Below, one piece after another: positions 26,866 to 35,616 of a DNA stretch of 64,000 nucleotides. The stretch covers positions 1-64,000 of the forward strand of contig NZ_FOWC01000001.1 in assembly GCF_900115345.1 (NCBI RefSeq). The letters are read 5' to 3'. The notes beneath the pieces are model-generated. The model saw only the letters and a program-made list of their open reading frames with translations. It made no database searches and had not been told where the DNA came from. Numbering within the stretch: position 1 is the stretch's first letter; each line of letters opens with the position of its first letter. The stretch is from Amycolatopsis rubida (GTDB lineage Bacteria > Actinomycetota > Actinomycetes > Mycobacteriales > Pseudonocardiaceae). A program made the translations under genes and the position numbers.

Positions 26866-27892
26866 CCGGCAGCCCCGGGTTCGCTGAGAAGTCCAGCGGT
26901 GCCACGGATCGACCGGCCGCCACCACGTGCGCACCCAACGCCGCGATCATCGCGCCGTTGTCCGTGCACAAGCGCGGCCGCGGCACGCGCAGCTCAATGC
27001 CAGCCTCCGCGCACCGCTCCGCCGCCAACTCCGAAAGCCGCGAATTCGCTGCCACGCCACCCGAAATCACCAACGTACCGATGTTCTGTTCGCGCGCGGC
27101 ACGGATCGCCTTCGCGGTGAGCACGTCCGCGACCGCTTCCTGAAAGGACGCCGCGACGTCGTTCACCGGCACCGGGTCGCCGGTGCGCTCGGTGTTCTCC
27201 ACCCAGCGTGCCACCGCCGTTTTCAAGCCAGAGAAGGAAAAGTCGAACTTCGCGTCGCGCGGACCGGTCATCCCGCGCGGAAACGCGATCGCCTTCGGGT
27301 TGCCCTGCTTGGCCGCCTTGTCGATCGGCGGCCCGCCCGGATACGGCAGCTCCAGCACACGCGCGACCTTGTCGTACGCCTCGCCCGCCGCGTCGTCCAC
27401 AGTGGACCCGAGTTCGGTGATGCCCGACGCGATGTCGTCCACTCGCAACAGTTGCGTGTGCCCGCCGGAAACCAGCAACGCCAACACCGGCTTCGGCAAC
27501 GGGCCGTGCTGCAACGTGTCCACCGCGATGTGGCCGGCAAGGTGATTCACGCCGTACAGCGGCACGTCAAGCGCGGTCGCATACGCCTTCGCCGCCGAAA
27601 CGCCCACCAGCAAGGCACCAGCGAGACCCGGTCCGGCCGTCACCGCGATCGCGTCCACATCGGAGAGTTTCAGCCCCGCCGTGGCGAACGCGCGCTCCGC
27701 CGTCGGCACCATCGCTTCGAGATGCGCACGGCTGGCAACCTCCGGTACGACACCGCCGAAGCGAGCGTGCTGGTCCACACTGGACGCGACCTCGTCAGCG
27801 AGCAGTTCCACCGTGCCGTCGTCGTGCAGCCGGACGAGGCCGACCCCGGTCTCGTCGCAGGAACTTTCGATACCCATGATGACGCGCGCCAT
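26846..27892 (-). CDS. tsaD: tRNA N6-adenosine threonylcarbamoyltransferase TsaD
   Basis: A 348-residue universal Kae1/TsaD protein that transfers the threonylcarbamoyl group to A37 of ANN-decoding tRNAs. It begins [14 protein letters not shown]; the metal-binding pair is [37 protein letters not shown] and [10 protein letters not shown] complete the ASKHA fold. It overlaps the rimI stop by one base (TGATG) and ends the tsaB-rimI-tsaD operon. The order matches M. tuberculosis Rv3421c-Rv3419c. Confidence 0.97.
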   Translation of the reverse strand: MARVIMGIESSCDETGVGLVRLHDDGTVELLADEVASSVDQHARFGGVVPEVASRAHLEAMVPTAERAFATAGLKLSDVDAIAVTAGPGLAGALLVGVSAAKAYATALDVPLYGVNHLAGHIAVDTLQHGPLPKPVLALLVSGGHTQLLRVDDIASGITELGSTVDDAAGEAYDKVARVLELPYPGGPPIDKAAKQGNPKAIAFPRGMTGPRDAKFDFSFSGLKTAVARWVENTERTGDPVPVNDVAASFQEAVADVLTAKAIRAAREQNIGTLVISGGVAANSRLSELAAERCAEAGIELRVPRPRLCTDNGAMIAALGAHVVAAGRSVAPLDFSANPGLPVNVVSL

Positions 27893-28374
27893 CAGCCGGC
27901 CACCTCGTCTCGTGCCGGGGCCTGCGCGGGGCGGGCCATGGTGAACGCGTCCGCACCGGAAGGCTGGTAGTAGCGCTTCCGGATGCCGAGTTTCTGGAAA
28001 CCGTGCGCCTCGTACAGGTTCACAGCGGGGTCGTTGTCCGTGCGCACTTCGAGGAAGACCGCCGCGTGCAACTCGTCAGCACGCGTCAGCAACGCACGAA
28101 GCAGCGCCTTGCCGATGCCCTGCCCTTGAGCCTCGGGCACGACACCGATCGTGTGGACGCTCGCTTCGTAGTCACCGCGCCGTCCGACCACCGCGAGCCC
28201 CGCGTACCCGAGCAGCGTCTCCCCGTCATCCGACCGCGCCGCCAGGTAGTAATGCCCCTGGTCAAGCTCGGAATGGAACGCACGCGCACTCCATGGATCG
28301 TCGCCGGGAAAGAGGATCTTCTCGATCTCCGCACACCTCGCGACGTCTGCGCGGCGCAGTTGGTCGAGCTTCAC
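27892..28374 (-). CDS. rimI: Ribosomal-protein-alanine N-acetyltransferase RimI
   Basis: A 160-residue GNAT acetyltransferase (RimI type, N-terminal alanine of S18 and other proteins). [20 protein letters not shown] and the acetyl-CoA loop [19 protein letters not shown] are typical, with [20 protein letters not shown] and [15 protein letters not shown] at the end. It is translationally coupled on both sides: four-base overlap with tsaB and one-base overlap with tsaD. Confidence 0.92.
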   Translation of the reverse strand: MKLDQLRRADVARCAEIEKILFPGDDPWSARAFHSELDQGHYYLAARSDDGETLLGYAGLAVVGRRGDYEASVHTIGVVPEAQGQGIGKALLRALLTRADELHAAVFLEVRTDNDPAVNLYEAHGFQKLGIRKRYYQPSGADAFTMARPAQAPARDEVAG

Positions 28375-29036
28375 AGTGCAGTCACCCTCTTGCGCGCCGT
28401 GGGCTCGACAGCGTCCGGACGACGCAGGTACAGCGGCGTCAACGGCTCCGGCTCAGCGCGCTCAAGAAGCGCCGTACGCGCAACGCGCACCAACCCAGCC
28501 GGCGACGGAAACCGCGGCTCGATCGGCACCACGCCCACCGCTGCCGCGTACTGCAACGCCCCGTCGCCCGCCGCGACACGAATGTCAGTCTCGATGTCCG
28601 CGGGCCGCTGTACGTGGGGACCGTCCGTGCGCGCACCCGAAGCGTCGTACGCAGCCCAGTAGACCTCGCGGCGCCGCGCGTCCGTGAAGACGAGAAACGG
28701 CTTCTCCGTGCGTACGACGTCAGCCGCGATCGCGTCGAGACTGCTCACCGGGTACGCCGGAATGCCGAGCGCGTGCGCGTACGCAGCCGCCGTGGCCATG
28801 CCAGCCCGCAGCCCGGTGAATGGGCCCGGCCCGACGCCGCACACGATCGCGTCGAGTTCGCGGAGCGTGACCCCGGCCTCCTCCGCAGCAGCCAGCGCAT
28901 GCGGGGCGATCAGCTCGCCGTGCGCCCGAGGATCCACCGTGACGCGATCCGCCCGGGGGACAAGCTCAGCCTCGTCGACGGCGACGATGCCCGCCGTCAC
29001 CGCCGGAGTAGCCGTGTCGATCGCCAATACCAGCAC
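28371..29036 (-). CDS. tsaB: tRNA threonylcarbamoyladenosine biosynthesis protein TsaB
   Basis: A 221-residue ASKHA-fold partner of TsaD, forming with TsaE the t6A transferase complex. MLVLAIDTATPAVTAGIV, GVGPGPFTGLRAGMATA and LGIPAYPVSSLDAIA are family hallmarks. It heads the tsaB-rimI-tsaD unit. In mycobacteria tsaE lies directly upstream; here some 8 kb of other genes separate them (tsaE at 37312-37779). Confidence 0.93.
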   Translation of the reverse strand: MLVLAIDTATPAVTAGIVAVDEAELVPRADRVTVDPRAHGELIAPHALAAAEEAGVTLRELDAIVCGVGPGPFTGLRAGMATAAAYAHALGIPAYPVSSLDAIAADVVRTEKPFLVFTDARRREVYWAAYDASGARTDGPHVQRPADIETDIRVAAGDGALQYAAAVGVVPIEPRFPSPAGLVRVARTALLERAEPEPLTPLYLRRPDAVEPTARKRVTAL

Positions 29037-29103
29037 GATTTCCCAGGATAGCTCTGGTCCGAAGGGGACCGGGGAGCGGGCGGGGCGGTCTTCGTGGTCC
29101 AGG

Positions 29104-29417
29104 AAGATACGTTCCGTGACGAAGCTGTGCCACCTGAGGTGCCGCAGGTGACCCAGCCGTTCAATGTGCGGAAATACGAACAGGACCCTGGTGCTCTGCT
29201 CCCCAGGCCGCCGAGGTCTTCAACGCGGTCCGCAACCGCAAAATCGCCGGCCAGGTAGCCCCGGTCTGCACCTAGAACGACCGCGAAACAGCTTCTTCGC
29301 CATCGTCCTGCTCCCCGGGAAGGGCGGCCTCGCCACCGTCTACCAAAAGACGACCCCTGCGCGGTCGCCCTGAATGCGGCAACGCCGGTCGTCGCCACCC
29401 TCCGGGCAGGTTCCTGA
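29104..29417 (+). pseudogene. DUF3558-like lipoprotein relic
   Basis: Pieces resemble the intact DUF3558 protein at 30026. One frame reads VPQVTQPFNVRKYEQDP (compare PRVSNPLAVGKYEQDPC). A second reads AAEVFNAVRNRKIAGQVAPV then CT-stop-NDRE, the TAG standing where Trp is expected (compare CNWFDAD). A third reads NSFFAIVLLPGKGGLATVYQ (compare GLTIGFVPHQGGLSTVYEN). The last reads DDPCAVALNAATPVVATLRA and ends at TGA 29415-29417. The signal peptide and about 50 residues are missing. It fills the gap after tsaB and shows that this cassette once had two such lipoproteins. Confidence 0.65.
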
Positions 29418-29428
29418 CACCTGCCCGG
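29402..29428. terminator. Terminator after the DUF3558 relic
   Basis: CCGGGCAGGT, loop TCCTGAC (which contains the relic's stop), and the exact reverse complement ACCTGCCCGG, followed by GGGGGATTTTG. It has a 10-bp stem and a T tract, so it still looks functional. Confidence 0.75.
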
Positions 29429-29529
29429 CTTGGGGGATTTTGTCCGCACGCGGAACCTCGACCGATTAAGCTCAGTCAGAGCATCGGCAGTCGCAGACAG
29501 TGCCGCCGGGAGCGAGGGGAAGCGTCATC

Positions 29530-30021
29530 GTGGGCAATGGGCAGTCGTCCAGCAGCAGCCAGCCGGCGGACGGTCGCGCGGGGTATGTCGACCCGGAAGA
29601 GCAGGCCAGGCGCGACCGCCAGGACAAGCAGTTCGGCGAAGCGATGAACTCCAACGGCGTGCGCGTCTACCAGCAGCGCGCGGCTGAAGACGCGAAGGTC
29701 AACGCCGCGGCGGCGGGCGGCGGGTTCAACATGGATGTCGCGGCGATGAAAGCGCTCCTGCCGGAGTGGCAGGGCGTCGCGGACAAGCTCTTCAAGGCCC
29801 GGCAGCTCGCCCGAGCGCTGCCGACGCTGAGGAAGCCTGCCGACGACTCGGCCAGCACGCTTCAGAAGACGGCGGCTGACCAGCATGCCAGCGCATACTC
29901 GGCGAGTCTGGAGCAGCAGTACACATACGCCAAGAGCTACGCCGACAAGCTCAAAGAAGCCGTCGACAAGTACGAGAAGCAAGACCACGCGAACACCGAC
30001 GGCATGAACAGGCAAGGATGA
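29530..30021 (+). CDS. Predicted type VII secretion substrate, helical
   Basis: A 163-residue protein starting at GTG 29530 (GNGQSSSSSQPADGRAGY). A Ser/Gln-rich lead and an Arg/Asp/Gln helix (PEEQARRDRQDKQFGEAM) precede two long predicted helices (residues ~75-155) separated by a turn. PEWQGV gives a W-x-G. The last helix ends YADKLKEAVDKYEKQDH, where YEKQD fits the YxxxD/E secretion signal of ESX substrates. No named family is recognised. It is first in the four-gene cassette ending with espG, and its stop lies four bases before the DUF3558 start. Confidence 0.7.
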   Translation: MGNGQSSSSSQPADGRAGYVDPEEQARRDRQDKQFGEAMNSNGVRVYQQRAAEDAKVNAAAAGGGFNMDVAAMKALLPEWQGVADKLFKARQLARALPTLRKPADDSASTLQKTAADQHASAYSASLEQQYTYAKSYADKLKEAVDKYEKQDHANTDGMNRQG

Positions 30022-30025
30022 CCTG

Positions 30026-30625
30026 GTGACGAAGACCATTGCCGTCGCCGCCGCGACCGGAGTCCTGCTGCTCGCCGCCACCGCCTGCTCGTCGAATCCA
30101 GGCACCCCGGCGCCTGCCGCATCAGGCACTCCCTCGGCTCCGGTCAGCAGCGGACCGCAGGCACCGCGCGTAAGCAACCCGCTGGCCGTCGGAAAGTACG
30201 AACAGGATCCTTGCACGGTGCTTACCCCGGCGCAGGCGACCGAGATCCTGAATTCGGTCCGTCATTCACAGTCGGACGGCAACGCCGCACCGATCTGCAA
30301 CTGGTTCGACGCCGACGACAGCGGCTTGACCATCGGCTTCGTGCCGCACCAAGGCGGACTGAGCACGGTCTACGAGAACACCGCCACTTCGTCCGTCGGC
30401 TATTTCAAGGTCGGCCCCGACATCGCCGGATACCCGTCTGCGTTCTTCAGCAATCTCGACGACCGGAACCGCGGCGGATGTCAGCTCGCGGTCGGAGTCA
30501 CCGATGACGAGGCGTTCACCTCGTCAGTCATCCTTCAGAAATCGTCGCCGAGCTACGCCGACCCGTGCTCATTGGCCGTAAAGGCCGCCACTGCTGCTGT
30601 CACGACCATCAAGGCAGGCGCATGA
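30026..30625 (+). CDS. DUF3558 family lipoprotein
   Basis: A 199-residue exported lipoprotein from GTG 30026. The signal peptide ends with the lipobox LAATAC (Cys at about residue 21), then a Pro/Ala/Ser linker. The DUF3558 domain has KYEQDPCTVLTPAQATEIL, ICNWFD, GLTIGFVPHQGGLSTVY, CQLAVGVTDDEAF and YADPCSLAVKAAT, with Cys pairs likely in disulfides. Function is unknown; such lipoproteins often sit beside ESX-associated genes in Pseudonocardiaceae. A four-base ATGA overlap links it to the next gene. A degraded paralogue precedes the cassette. Confidence 0.85.
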   Translation: MTKTIAVAAATGVLLLAATACSSNPGTPAPAASGTPSAPVSSGPQAPRVSNPLAVGKYEQDPCTVLTPAQATEILNSVRHSQSDGNAAPICNWFDADDSGLTIGFVPHQGGLSTVYENTATSSVGYFKVGPDIAGYPSAFFSNLDDRNRGGCQLAVGVTDDEAFTSSVILQKSSPSYADPCSLAVKAATAAVTTIKAGA

Positions 30626-31884
30626 TGACTGAATACACCCCTCAGCAAATCGTCAGCCTGGTCAAAAAGGGCCAAGGACCGGCCGGCATGTACGAAGGCG
30701 CCGACCAGACCTCCAACTTGGCGCGGCTGCACCGGGAAATCGCCAATGACATGCGGCAGCTGCAAGGCAAGATGAGCCAGTACTGGCAGGGAGACTCCGC
30801 CGGTCAGGCCTACGCTGGTGCGGGCCCGCTCGTGCAGGCTTCCCAGGTCAGCGGGCAGCACCTCCAGCAGGCGCAGGAGCTCTACCACGGTCAGGGCGGC
30901 TCCTTCCAGCAATTGCACAGCAAGATCCAAGACATCGGCGACGTCGGCGACAAACCCTCCGACGACTGGGTTTCCGGAACTCCTCTTTCGTTCCTCTCCA
31001 ATCGGCAGGACGAGATCGACGATTGGAACCAGAAAGCGCAGGCGGTCACCGAAAGCTACAACGCGTACCACCAGGAATCGACGGACAACTCCGCTCGCTG
31101 GGCGGACCCGTCGCAATACGGGCAGCTGGCTCTCCCCTCCGCTGGCGGTGACTTCACCATTACCCAGCCCGGCGGCACCGGCACCGCGCATCTGCCCACG
31201 CACTACACCCCGGGCGGCCCCGGCGGCACCCATTCCGAGGGCGGCTACGTCGGCGGCAGCACCGGCAGCGACACCACCCACCGCGACCACTCCGGCAATC
31301 GCACTGGGCCGCCGGGAACGTTGCCGCCTTCGGACACCCACCGGTGGGGCCCGGTGTCTCCGCCGCACAGCAATCCGCCGGAGACGCCGGGCAAATACGT
31401 TCCGCCGCACAACAACCTGCCCGACGACACCCGGACGTCCAGTTACGTTCCGCCGGACCTGACGAGCACCAACAACCCCAACAGCACCAGCAATCCCAAC
31501 TCCTGGTCGTTCAACAGCAGCAACCCCAACGCCACCGGCGGGGGCGGCAGCAGTCTGTACACACCGGGGATCCCGGGAACCGGCGGCGGCAACGCGGGCA
31601 GCAACGGCAGCGGGAACGCGGGCAGCAACGTCGGCCGAGGCGCGGGGACCGGCACTGGTCCCTTCGGCAACGCAGAAGGGACCGCGCGAGGCGGAGCGGC
31701 GGCGGGAGCCACCGGGCGTGCCGGGGCATCGGGCATGGGTGCGGGCGCGATGGGTCGCGGCCAGAAGGGCGAAGGGGAAGAAGACCTCGTCCACGAGACC
31801 GCCGACTACCTGGTCGAGCAGGATCCCGACGCCGCGCTCATCGGGGACCTTCCGAAGGCGGTTCCGCCGGTGATCGGGCTCTGA
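30622..31884 (+). CDS. PPE/WXG-like ESX substrate with Gly/Pro/Asn-rich C-region
   Basis: A 420-residue protein from ATG 30622. Residues ~1-160 form a WXG/PPE-like helical domain (HREIANDMRQLQGKMSQYWQ, GDSAGQAYAG, then QLHSKIQDIGDVG). Residues ~165-375 are low-complexity and disordered (PGG, NNPNSTSNPNSW, GGGNAGSNGSGN). A short conserved-looking tail follows (DLVHETADYLVEQDPDAALI, GDLPKAVPPVIGL). The fold and the espG next door make it a likely type VII substrate recognised by that chaperone. The variable middle may be surface-exposed. Confidence 0.82.
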   Translation: MMTEYTPQQIVSLVKKGQGPAGMYEGADQTSNLARLHREIANDMRQLQGKMSQYWQGDSAGQAYAGAGPLVQASQVSGQHLQQAQELYHGQGGSFQQLHSKIQDIGDVGDKPSDDWVSGTPLSFLSNRQDEIDDWNQKAQAVTESYNAYHQESTDNSARWADPSQYGQLALPSAGGDFTITQPGGTGTAHLPTHYTPGGPGGTHSEGGYVGGSTGSDTTHRDHSGNRTGPPGTLPPSDTHRWGPVSPPHSNPPETPGKYVPPHNNLPDDTRTSSYVPPDLTSTNNPNSTSNPNSWSFNSSNPNATGGGGSSLYTPGIPGTGGGNAGSNGSGNAGSNVGRGAGTGTGPFGNAEGTARGGAAAGATGRAGASGMGAGAMGRGQKGEGEEDLVHETADYLVEQDPDAALIGDLPKAVPPVIGL

Positions 31885-31886
31885 CG

Positions 31887-32633
31887 ATGCTCGTGCTCGC
31901 CCGTGAGCTGGTGCTCCCTGCCGACTGCCTGCCCCTCGCGGCGGAACTGGCTGGGGTTTCGCTCCCGGCGGCGCTCGCGCCCGACCCGCTTTGGCGCGAC
32001 CCCGAGGAGACGCGCGCGTACCGCGAAGCCGCGGTGAGCGCCATGGCCGACCAAGGTGTGTGGGGTCGCGGCGGTCTGGACGAGACGTTCGTCCGGACCA
32101 TGACCGTGTTGTGCCGTGGGGCCAGCGAACTTTCGGCGACCGTCGAGAGCGGGCGGGATCGGCGGTATCGGCTGGTTGTCGCGGCACTAGGCAAGGACGG
32201 GGTGCTCGCTTGCCACATGCCCTCCACCAGCACGGTGGTGGTGCGGCCGGCCCGAGCCGAGGCGCTGGCCGAGGATCTGATCCGGGAGTTGCCGCGCGTC
32301 CAGCCTGCGCAGGGGCAGGCGGTGTCGGTGCCGGAATCGGCGTTGAACCTGGCTATCGACGGCGGTCCGGCCCGCCAGGATGTGCGGCATTTGCTTGACG
32401 TCGCCGCGTTGCCGAGGGTGGGCGGCGGGCAGATCACCGCGGGGGTCCGCGACGGGCTCGGCGGGCGGCGGATCAGCGGGCGCGACATCTGCACGTATTA
32501 CGACACCGAGCACGGGCGTTACCTGTTCTCGTTCTCCGAAACCGACGGCGGCGAGCGGTACGTGAACGTCGCACCGGCCCGGCCCGAAACGATGGTCGAG
32601 CGCGTGCGCGCGCTGCTCGACAATCTCGCCTGA
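31887..32633 (+). CDS. espG: EspG family type VII secretion chaperone
   Basis: A 248-residue EspG-like protein, a cytosolic chaperone that binds PPE-type substrates and delivers them to an ESX machine. The start is ATG 31887, two bases after the previous stop. Family features by pattern are LARELVLPADCLPL at the N-terminus, RYRLVVAALGKDGVLAC and the C-terminal strands RDICTYYDTEHGRYLFSFSE and ERYVNVAPARPETMVERVRA. It is the last gene of the cassette. No Ecc membrane components are present here, so it must serve an ESX system encoded elsewhere, possibly the locus at the right end of this window. Confidence 0.85.
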   Translation: MLVLARELVLPADCLPLAAELAGVSLPAALAPDPLWRDPEETRAYREAAVSAMADQGVWGRGGLDETFVRTMTVLCRGASELSATVESGRDRRYRLVVAALGKDGVLACHMPSTSTVVVRPARAEALAEDLIRELPRVQPAQGQAVSVPESALNLAIDGGPARQDVRHLLDVAALPRVGGGQITAGVRDGLGGRRISGRDICTYYDTEHGRYLFSFSETDGGERYVNVAPARPETMVERVRALLDNLA

Positions 32634-32742
32634 ACCTGGGTACCCCGGACAATCCGGAGCTGTGAATCGCGTCGCAGGTGGCGACCGCCACAAGGCGGTA
32701 CGGTGCGGTTCCAGGTGCCGGTGACGCAGGAGGTCCGCGAAA

Positions 32743-34164
32743 GTGCCCGATCCGCTGTTTCCCGCAGTCGCCGCCGGATCCGGCAAGGAAGCGCTGCGCT
32801 TCGGCGACCGAAAACTCAGCTACGCCGAACTCGGCGCGGTCGCCGGGGCGCTGGCCGCCGAGCTGCCGCGAGACCGCCGGGTCGCGGTGTGGGCGACGCC
32901 GACGCCGCACACCAGCGTCGCGGTGGTCGCCGCATTGCTCGCCGGGGTTCCGGTGGTGCCGCTCAACCCCAAGATCGGCGAACGCGAACTCGGCCATATC
33001 CTCGCCGACAGCGAGCCCGCGCTGGTGCTCGCCGAGCCCGGCGTCGAACTGCCTGCCGCGCTTGACCTGCCGCGACACGACATTCCGCTGGCGGGCGACG
33101 GGAAGCCGCCGGCCGGCGAGCCGGACGCCGAAGCGCCCGCGTTCATCGTCTACACCTCGGGCACGACCGGTCCGCCCAAGGGCGTCGTACTCCCCCGTCG
33201 CGCGATCGCGACCACACTCGACGCGCTTGAGGACGCCTGGCAGTGGACGGCCGACGACGTGCTCGTCCACGGCCTGCCGCTGTTCCACGTCCATGGCCTG
33301 ATCCTCGGCATCCTCGGTCCGCTGCGCCGCGGCGGCTCGGTCCGCCACCTTGGCCGGTTCTCCCTCGAAGGCGTCACCGAGGAACTCGCGAACGGCGCGA
33401 CGATGCTGTTCGGCGTCCCGACGATGTATCACCGGATCGCCGAAGCGGTCGCGGCCGACGAAGCCCTCGCTGACGCGCTCAAGTCCGCGCGGCTGCTGGT
33501 CTCCGGCTCGGCCGCGCTGCCGGTGCACGACCACCAGCGGATCACCGCCGCGACCGGACAGCAGGTCGTGGAGCGCTACGGCATGACCGAAACCCTGATG
33601 AACACCAGCGTCCGCGCCGACGGCGAGCGCAAGCCGGGTTCGGTCGGCGTCCCGCTCGCCGGGGTCGAGCTTCGGCTGGTCGACGAGTCCGGGGCCGCGG
33701 TGGAAGAACCCGGCGTGGTCGGCGAGATCCAGGTCCGCGGGCCGAATCTGTTCACCGAATACCTCAACCGCCCGGACGCGACCGCCGCCGCGCTCGACGG
33801 CGACTGGTTCCGCACCGGCGACATGGCCACCCGCGACCCCGACGGCTACGTCCGGATCGTCGGCCGCAAGGCCACCGACCTGATCAAGAGCGGCGGCTAC
33901 AAGATCGGCGCGGGCGAGATCGAGAACGCGCTGCTGGAACATCCGAACGTCGCCGAGGTGGCGGTGACCGGCGAACCGGACGACGACCTCGGCGAGCGGA
34001 TCGTCGCGTGGGTCGTGCCGGACGGCGAACGCCCGACGGTGGAAGACCTCGCCGGCCACGTGTCGAAGCTGCTCGCCCCGCACAAGCGGCCGCGCGTCGT
34101 GCGATACCTGGATGCCTTGCCGCGCAACGACATGGGCAAAGTCATGAAGCGAGCGCTGGGATGA
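32743..34164 (+). CDS. matB: Malonyl/methylmalonyl-CoA synthetase MatB
   Basis: A 473-residue ANL-superfamily acyl-CoA synthetase making malonyl-CoA (and often methylmalonyl-CoA) from the free acid, CoA and ATP. AMP-binding core: VYTSGTTGPPKGVVLPRRA. It also shows LPLFHVHGLILGILGP, VERYGMTETLMNTSVRADGE and DLIKSGGYKIGAGEIENALL with the catalytic Lys-bearing PRNDMGKVMKRAL end. HVHG and TETLMNT closely match Streptomyces MatB as I recall it. GTG 32743 has GGAGG upstream. A four-base overlap with a carboxyltransferase-domain gene supports a role in malonyl-CoA metabolism, perhaps extender-unit supply. Confidence 0.86.
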   Translation: MPDPLFPAVAAGSGKEALRFGDRKLSYAELGAVAGALAAELPRDRRVAVWATPTPHTSVAVVAALLAGVPVVPLNPKIGERELGHILADSEPALVLAEPGVELPAALDLPRHDIPLAGDGKPPAGEPDAEAPAFIVYTSGTTGPPKGVVLPRRAIATTLDALEDAWQWTADDVLVHGLPLFHVHGLILGILGPLRRGGSVRHLGRFSLEGVTEELANGATMLFGVPTMYHRIAEAVAADEALADALKSARLLVSGSAALPVHDHQRITAATGQQVVERYGMTETLMNTSVRADGERKPGSVGVPLAGVELRLVDESGAAVEEPGVVGEIQVRGPNLFTEYLNRPDATAAALDGDWFRTGDMATRDPDGYVRIVGRKATDLIKSGGYKIGAGEIENALLEHPNVAEVAVTGEPDDDLGERIVAWVVPDGERPTVEDLAGHVSKLLAPHKRPRVVRYLDALPRNDMGKVMKRALG

Positions 34165-35477
34165 GGACCACCGCGCGCGAGCTGCTGGCCGGCCTCTCCA
34201 CCGGGTTCACCGATCTGCCCGTCGCGGACACCCCGGCGGACGATCCGCTCGGCTGGCCGGGGTATCCGGAGGCTCGCGCCGCAGCCGCCGCGCGCACTGG
34301 CGAAACCGAATCGGTGGTCGTCGGGGAAGCGCGCATCGGCGACGTGCCCACGGTGCTGATCGCCTGGGAGTTCGGTTTCCTCGGCGGTTCGATCGGACAG
34401 CAGACCGGCGACCGCGTCGAAGCCGCCTTCGCCCACGCGAAAGAGCGTGGACTGCCAGTGGTTTCGCTGGTCGCGACTGGCGGCAGCCGGATGCAGCACG
34501 GCATGCGCGCGCTTTCCCAGCTCCAACGAATCGCGCGCGCCTCCGCGGAAGCACGCGCGGCGGGCATCCCGCAGATTTCCGTTCTCCGCGACCCCTCGAC
34601 CGGCGGCGGCTGGGCGACGCTCGGCGCCGGTTCCGACGTCGTGTTGGGACTGCCGGACGCGCAAGTGGGCTTCGCAGGCTCCCGCGTACGGCCTGCAACG
34701 TCTCCGGCAGAGGCGTACACCGTCGAAGCGAAGCTTGAGTGGGGCCAAGTCGACCGTCTCGTTGAAACAGCGGAGCTGGGAGACGTACTCGCGCGCTGGC
34801 TACAGCTGTTGGCTTCGCCGTCGACAGAGCCTGCTCCCCCGCCGAACGCCCGTCGCGACACCGCGCTGCCCGAAACCGGCTGGGACGCCGTACGTGCGGC
34901 GCGCGCTTCTTCGCGAGCGCGTGCACCCGAGTACCTCGACGCGTACTTCGACTGGCGAGAGAACGTACAAGGCGACCGTGCCGGTCACGTGGACGAAGGC
35001 GTCCAATGTGGCTTCGGTTGGCGAGACGGCCGCGCGATCGCGTACGCAGCACAGTGCGGCACCGCGACGCGTCCGGCCGGTTTCCGCACCGCAGCGCGAC
35101 TCGTCCGGCTGGCGTCCCGGTTAGGGATTCCGGTGCTGACTCTGGTGGACACTCCCGGCGCGGCAAACGACACGGAAGCGGAAGAAGGCGGGATCGGACC
35201 AGCGATCGCGGAGCTGTTCGAGGCGATCGCCACCGCCGCGGTGCCGGTCACGACGCTGGTGATCGGCGAGGGCGGTTCGGGTGGCGCGCTGGCTTTCGCC
35301 GCTTCGGGCGCGACGTGGATCGCCCCGGACGCTTACTTCTCGGTCACTTCCCCGGAAGCCGCGGCGGCGATCCTGAAACGCCCGATGACCGAAGTGCCGG
35401 CCGTGGCCGACCAGCTGCGGTTGCGCCCGCAGGATCTGGTCGGCCTCGGCCTGGCACTCGGAATCGTCGAGTCCTGA
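34161..35477 (+). CDS. Fused acyl-CoA carboxyltransferase-domain protein
   Basis: A 438-residue protein of the crotonase-fold carboxyltransferase superfamily containing both halves. Residues ~50-230 are beta-subunit-like (GFLGGSIGQQTGDRVEAAF, SLVATGGSRMQHGM, DPSTGGGWATLG). Residues ~250-435 are alpha-subunit-like (PVLTLVDTPGAANDTEAEEG, TLVIGEGGSGGALAFA, PEAAAAILKRP). Catalytic glycine-rich oxyanion loops are present. No biotin or biotin-carboxylase domain is nearby. It starts in an ATGA overlap with matB. It may decarboxylate or transcarboxylate malonyl-CoA made by MatB. The exact reaction is not determinable. Confidence 0.8.
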   Translation: MRTTARELLAGLSTGFTDLPVADTPADDPLGWPGYPEARAAAAARTGETESVVVGEARIGDVPTVLIAWEFGFLGGSIGQQTGDRVEAAFAHAKERGLPVVSLVATGGSRMQHGMRALSQLQRIARASAEARAAGIPQISVLRDPSTGGGWATLGAGSDVVLGLPDAQVGFAGSRVRPATSPAEAYTVEAKLEWGQVDRLVETAELGDVLARWLQLLASPSTEPAPPPNARRDTALPETGWDAVRAARASSRARAPEYLDAYFDWRENVQGDRAGHVDEGVQCGFGWRDGRAIAYAAQCGTATRPAGFRTAARLVRLASRLGIPVLTLVDTPGAANDTEAEEGGIGPAIAELFEAIATAAVPVTTLVIGEGGSGGALAFAASGATWIAPDAYFSVTSPEAAAAILKRPMTEVPAVADQLRLRPQDLVGLGLALGIVES

Positions 35478-35481
35478 CGGG

Positions 35482-35595
35482 TCACGCCTCGACGGCGCGG
35501 ACCCGCCACTTGCGCTGCGCGTAGGACGCGAGGGTGGCCGCTACAGCGACTCCCGCGGTTGCACAGCTTGCGATGGCCACGAATACTGCCGTCAT
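35482..35595 (-). CDS. 37-residue small membrane peptide
   Basis: ATG 35595 to TGA 35482. The product MTAVFVAIASCATAGVAVAA then TLASYAQRKWRVRAVEA has one membrane-length hydrophobic segment and a basic tail. A near-ideal ribosome site, TGAGGAGGAGCC, lies at proper spacing, which is the main reason to believe it is translated. Its stop is only a few bases beyond the convergent carboxyltransferase stop. No family is recognised. It could be a small regulator of the neighbouring transporter. Confidence 0.55.
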   Translation of the reverse strand: MTAVFVAIASCATAGVAVAATLASYAQRKWRVRAVEA

Positions 35596-35616
35596 TGCGG
35601 CTCCTCCTCACGGGTT

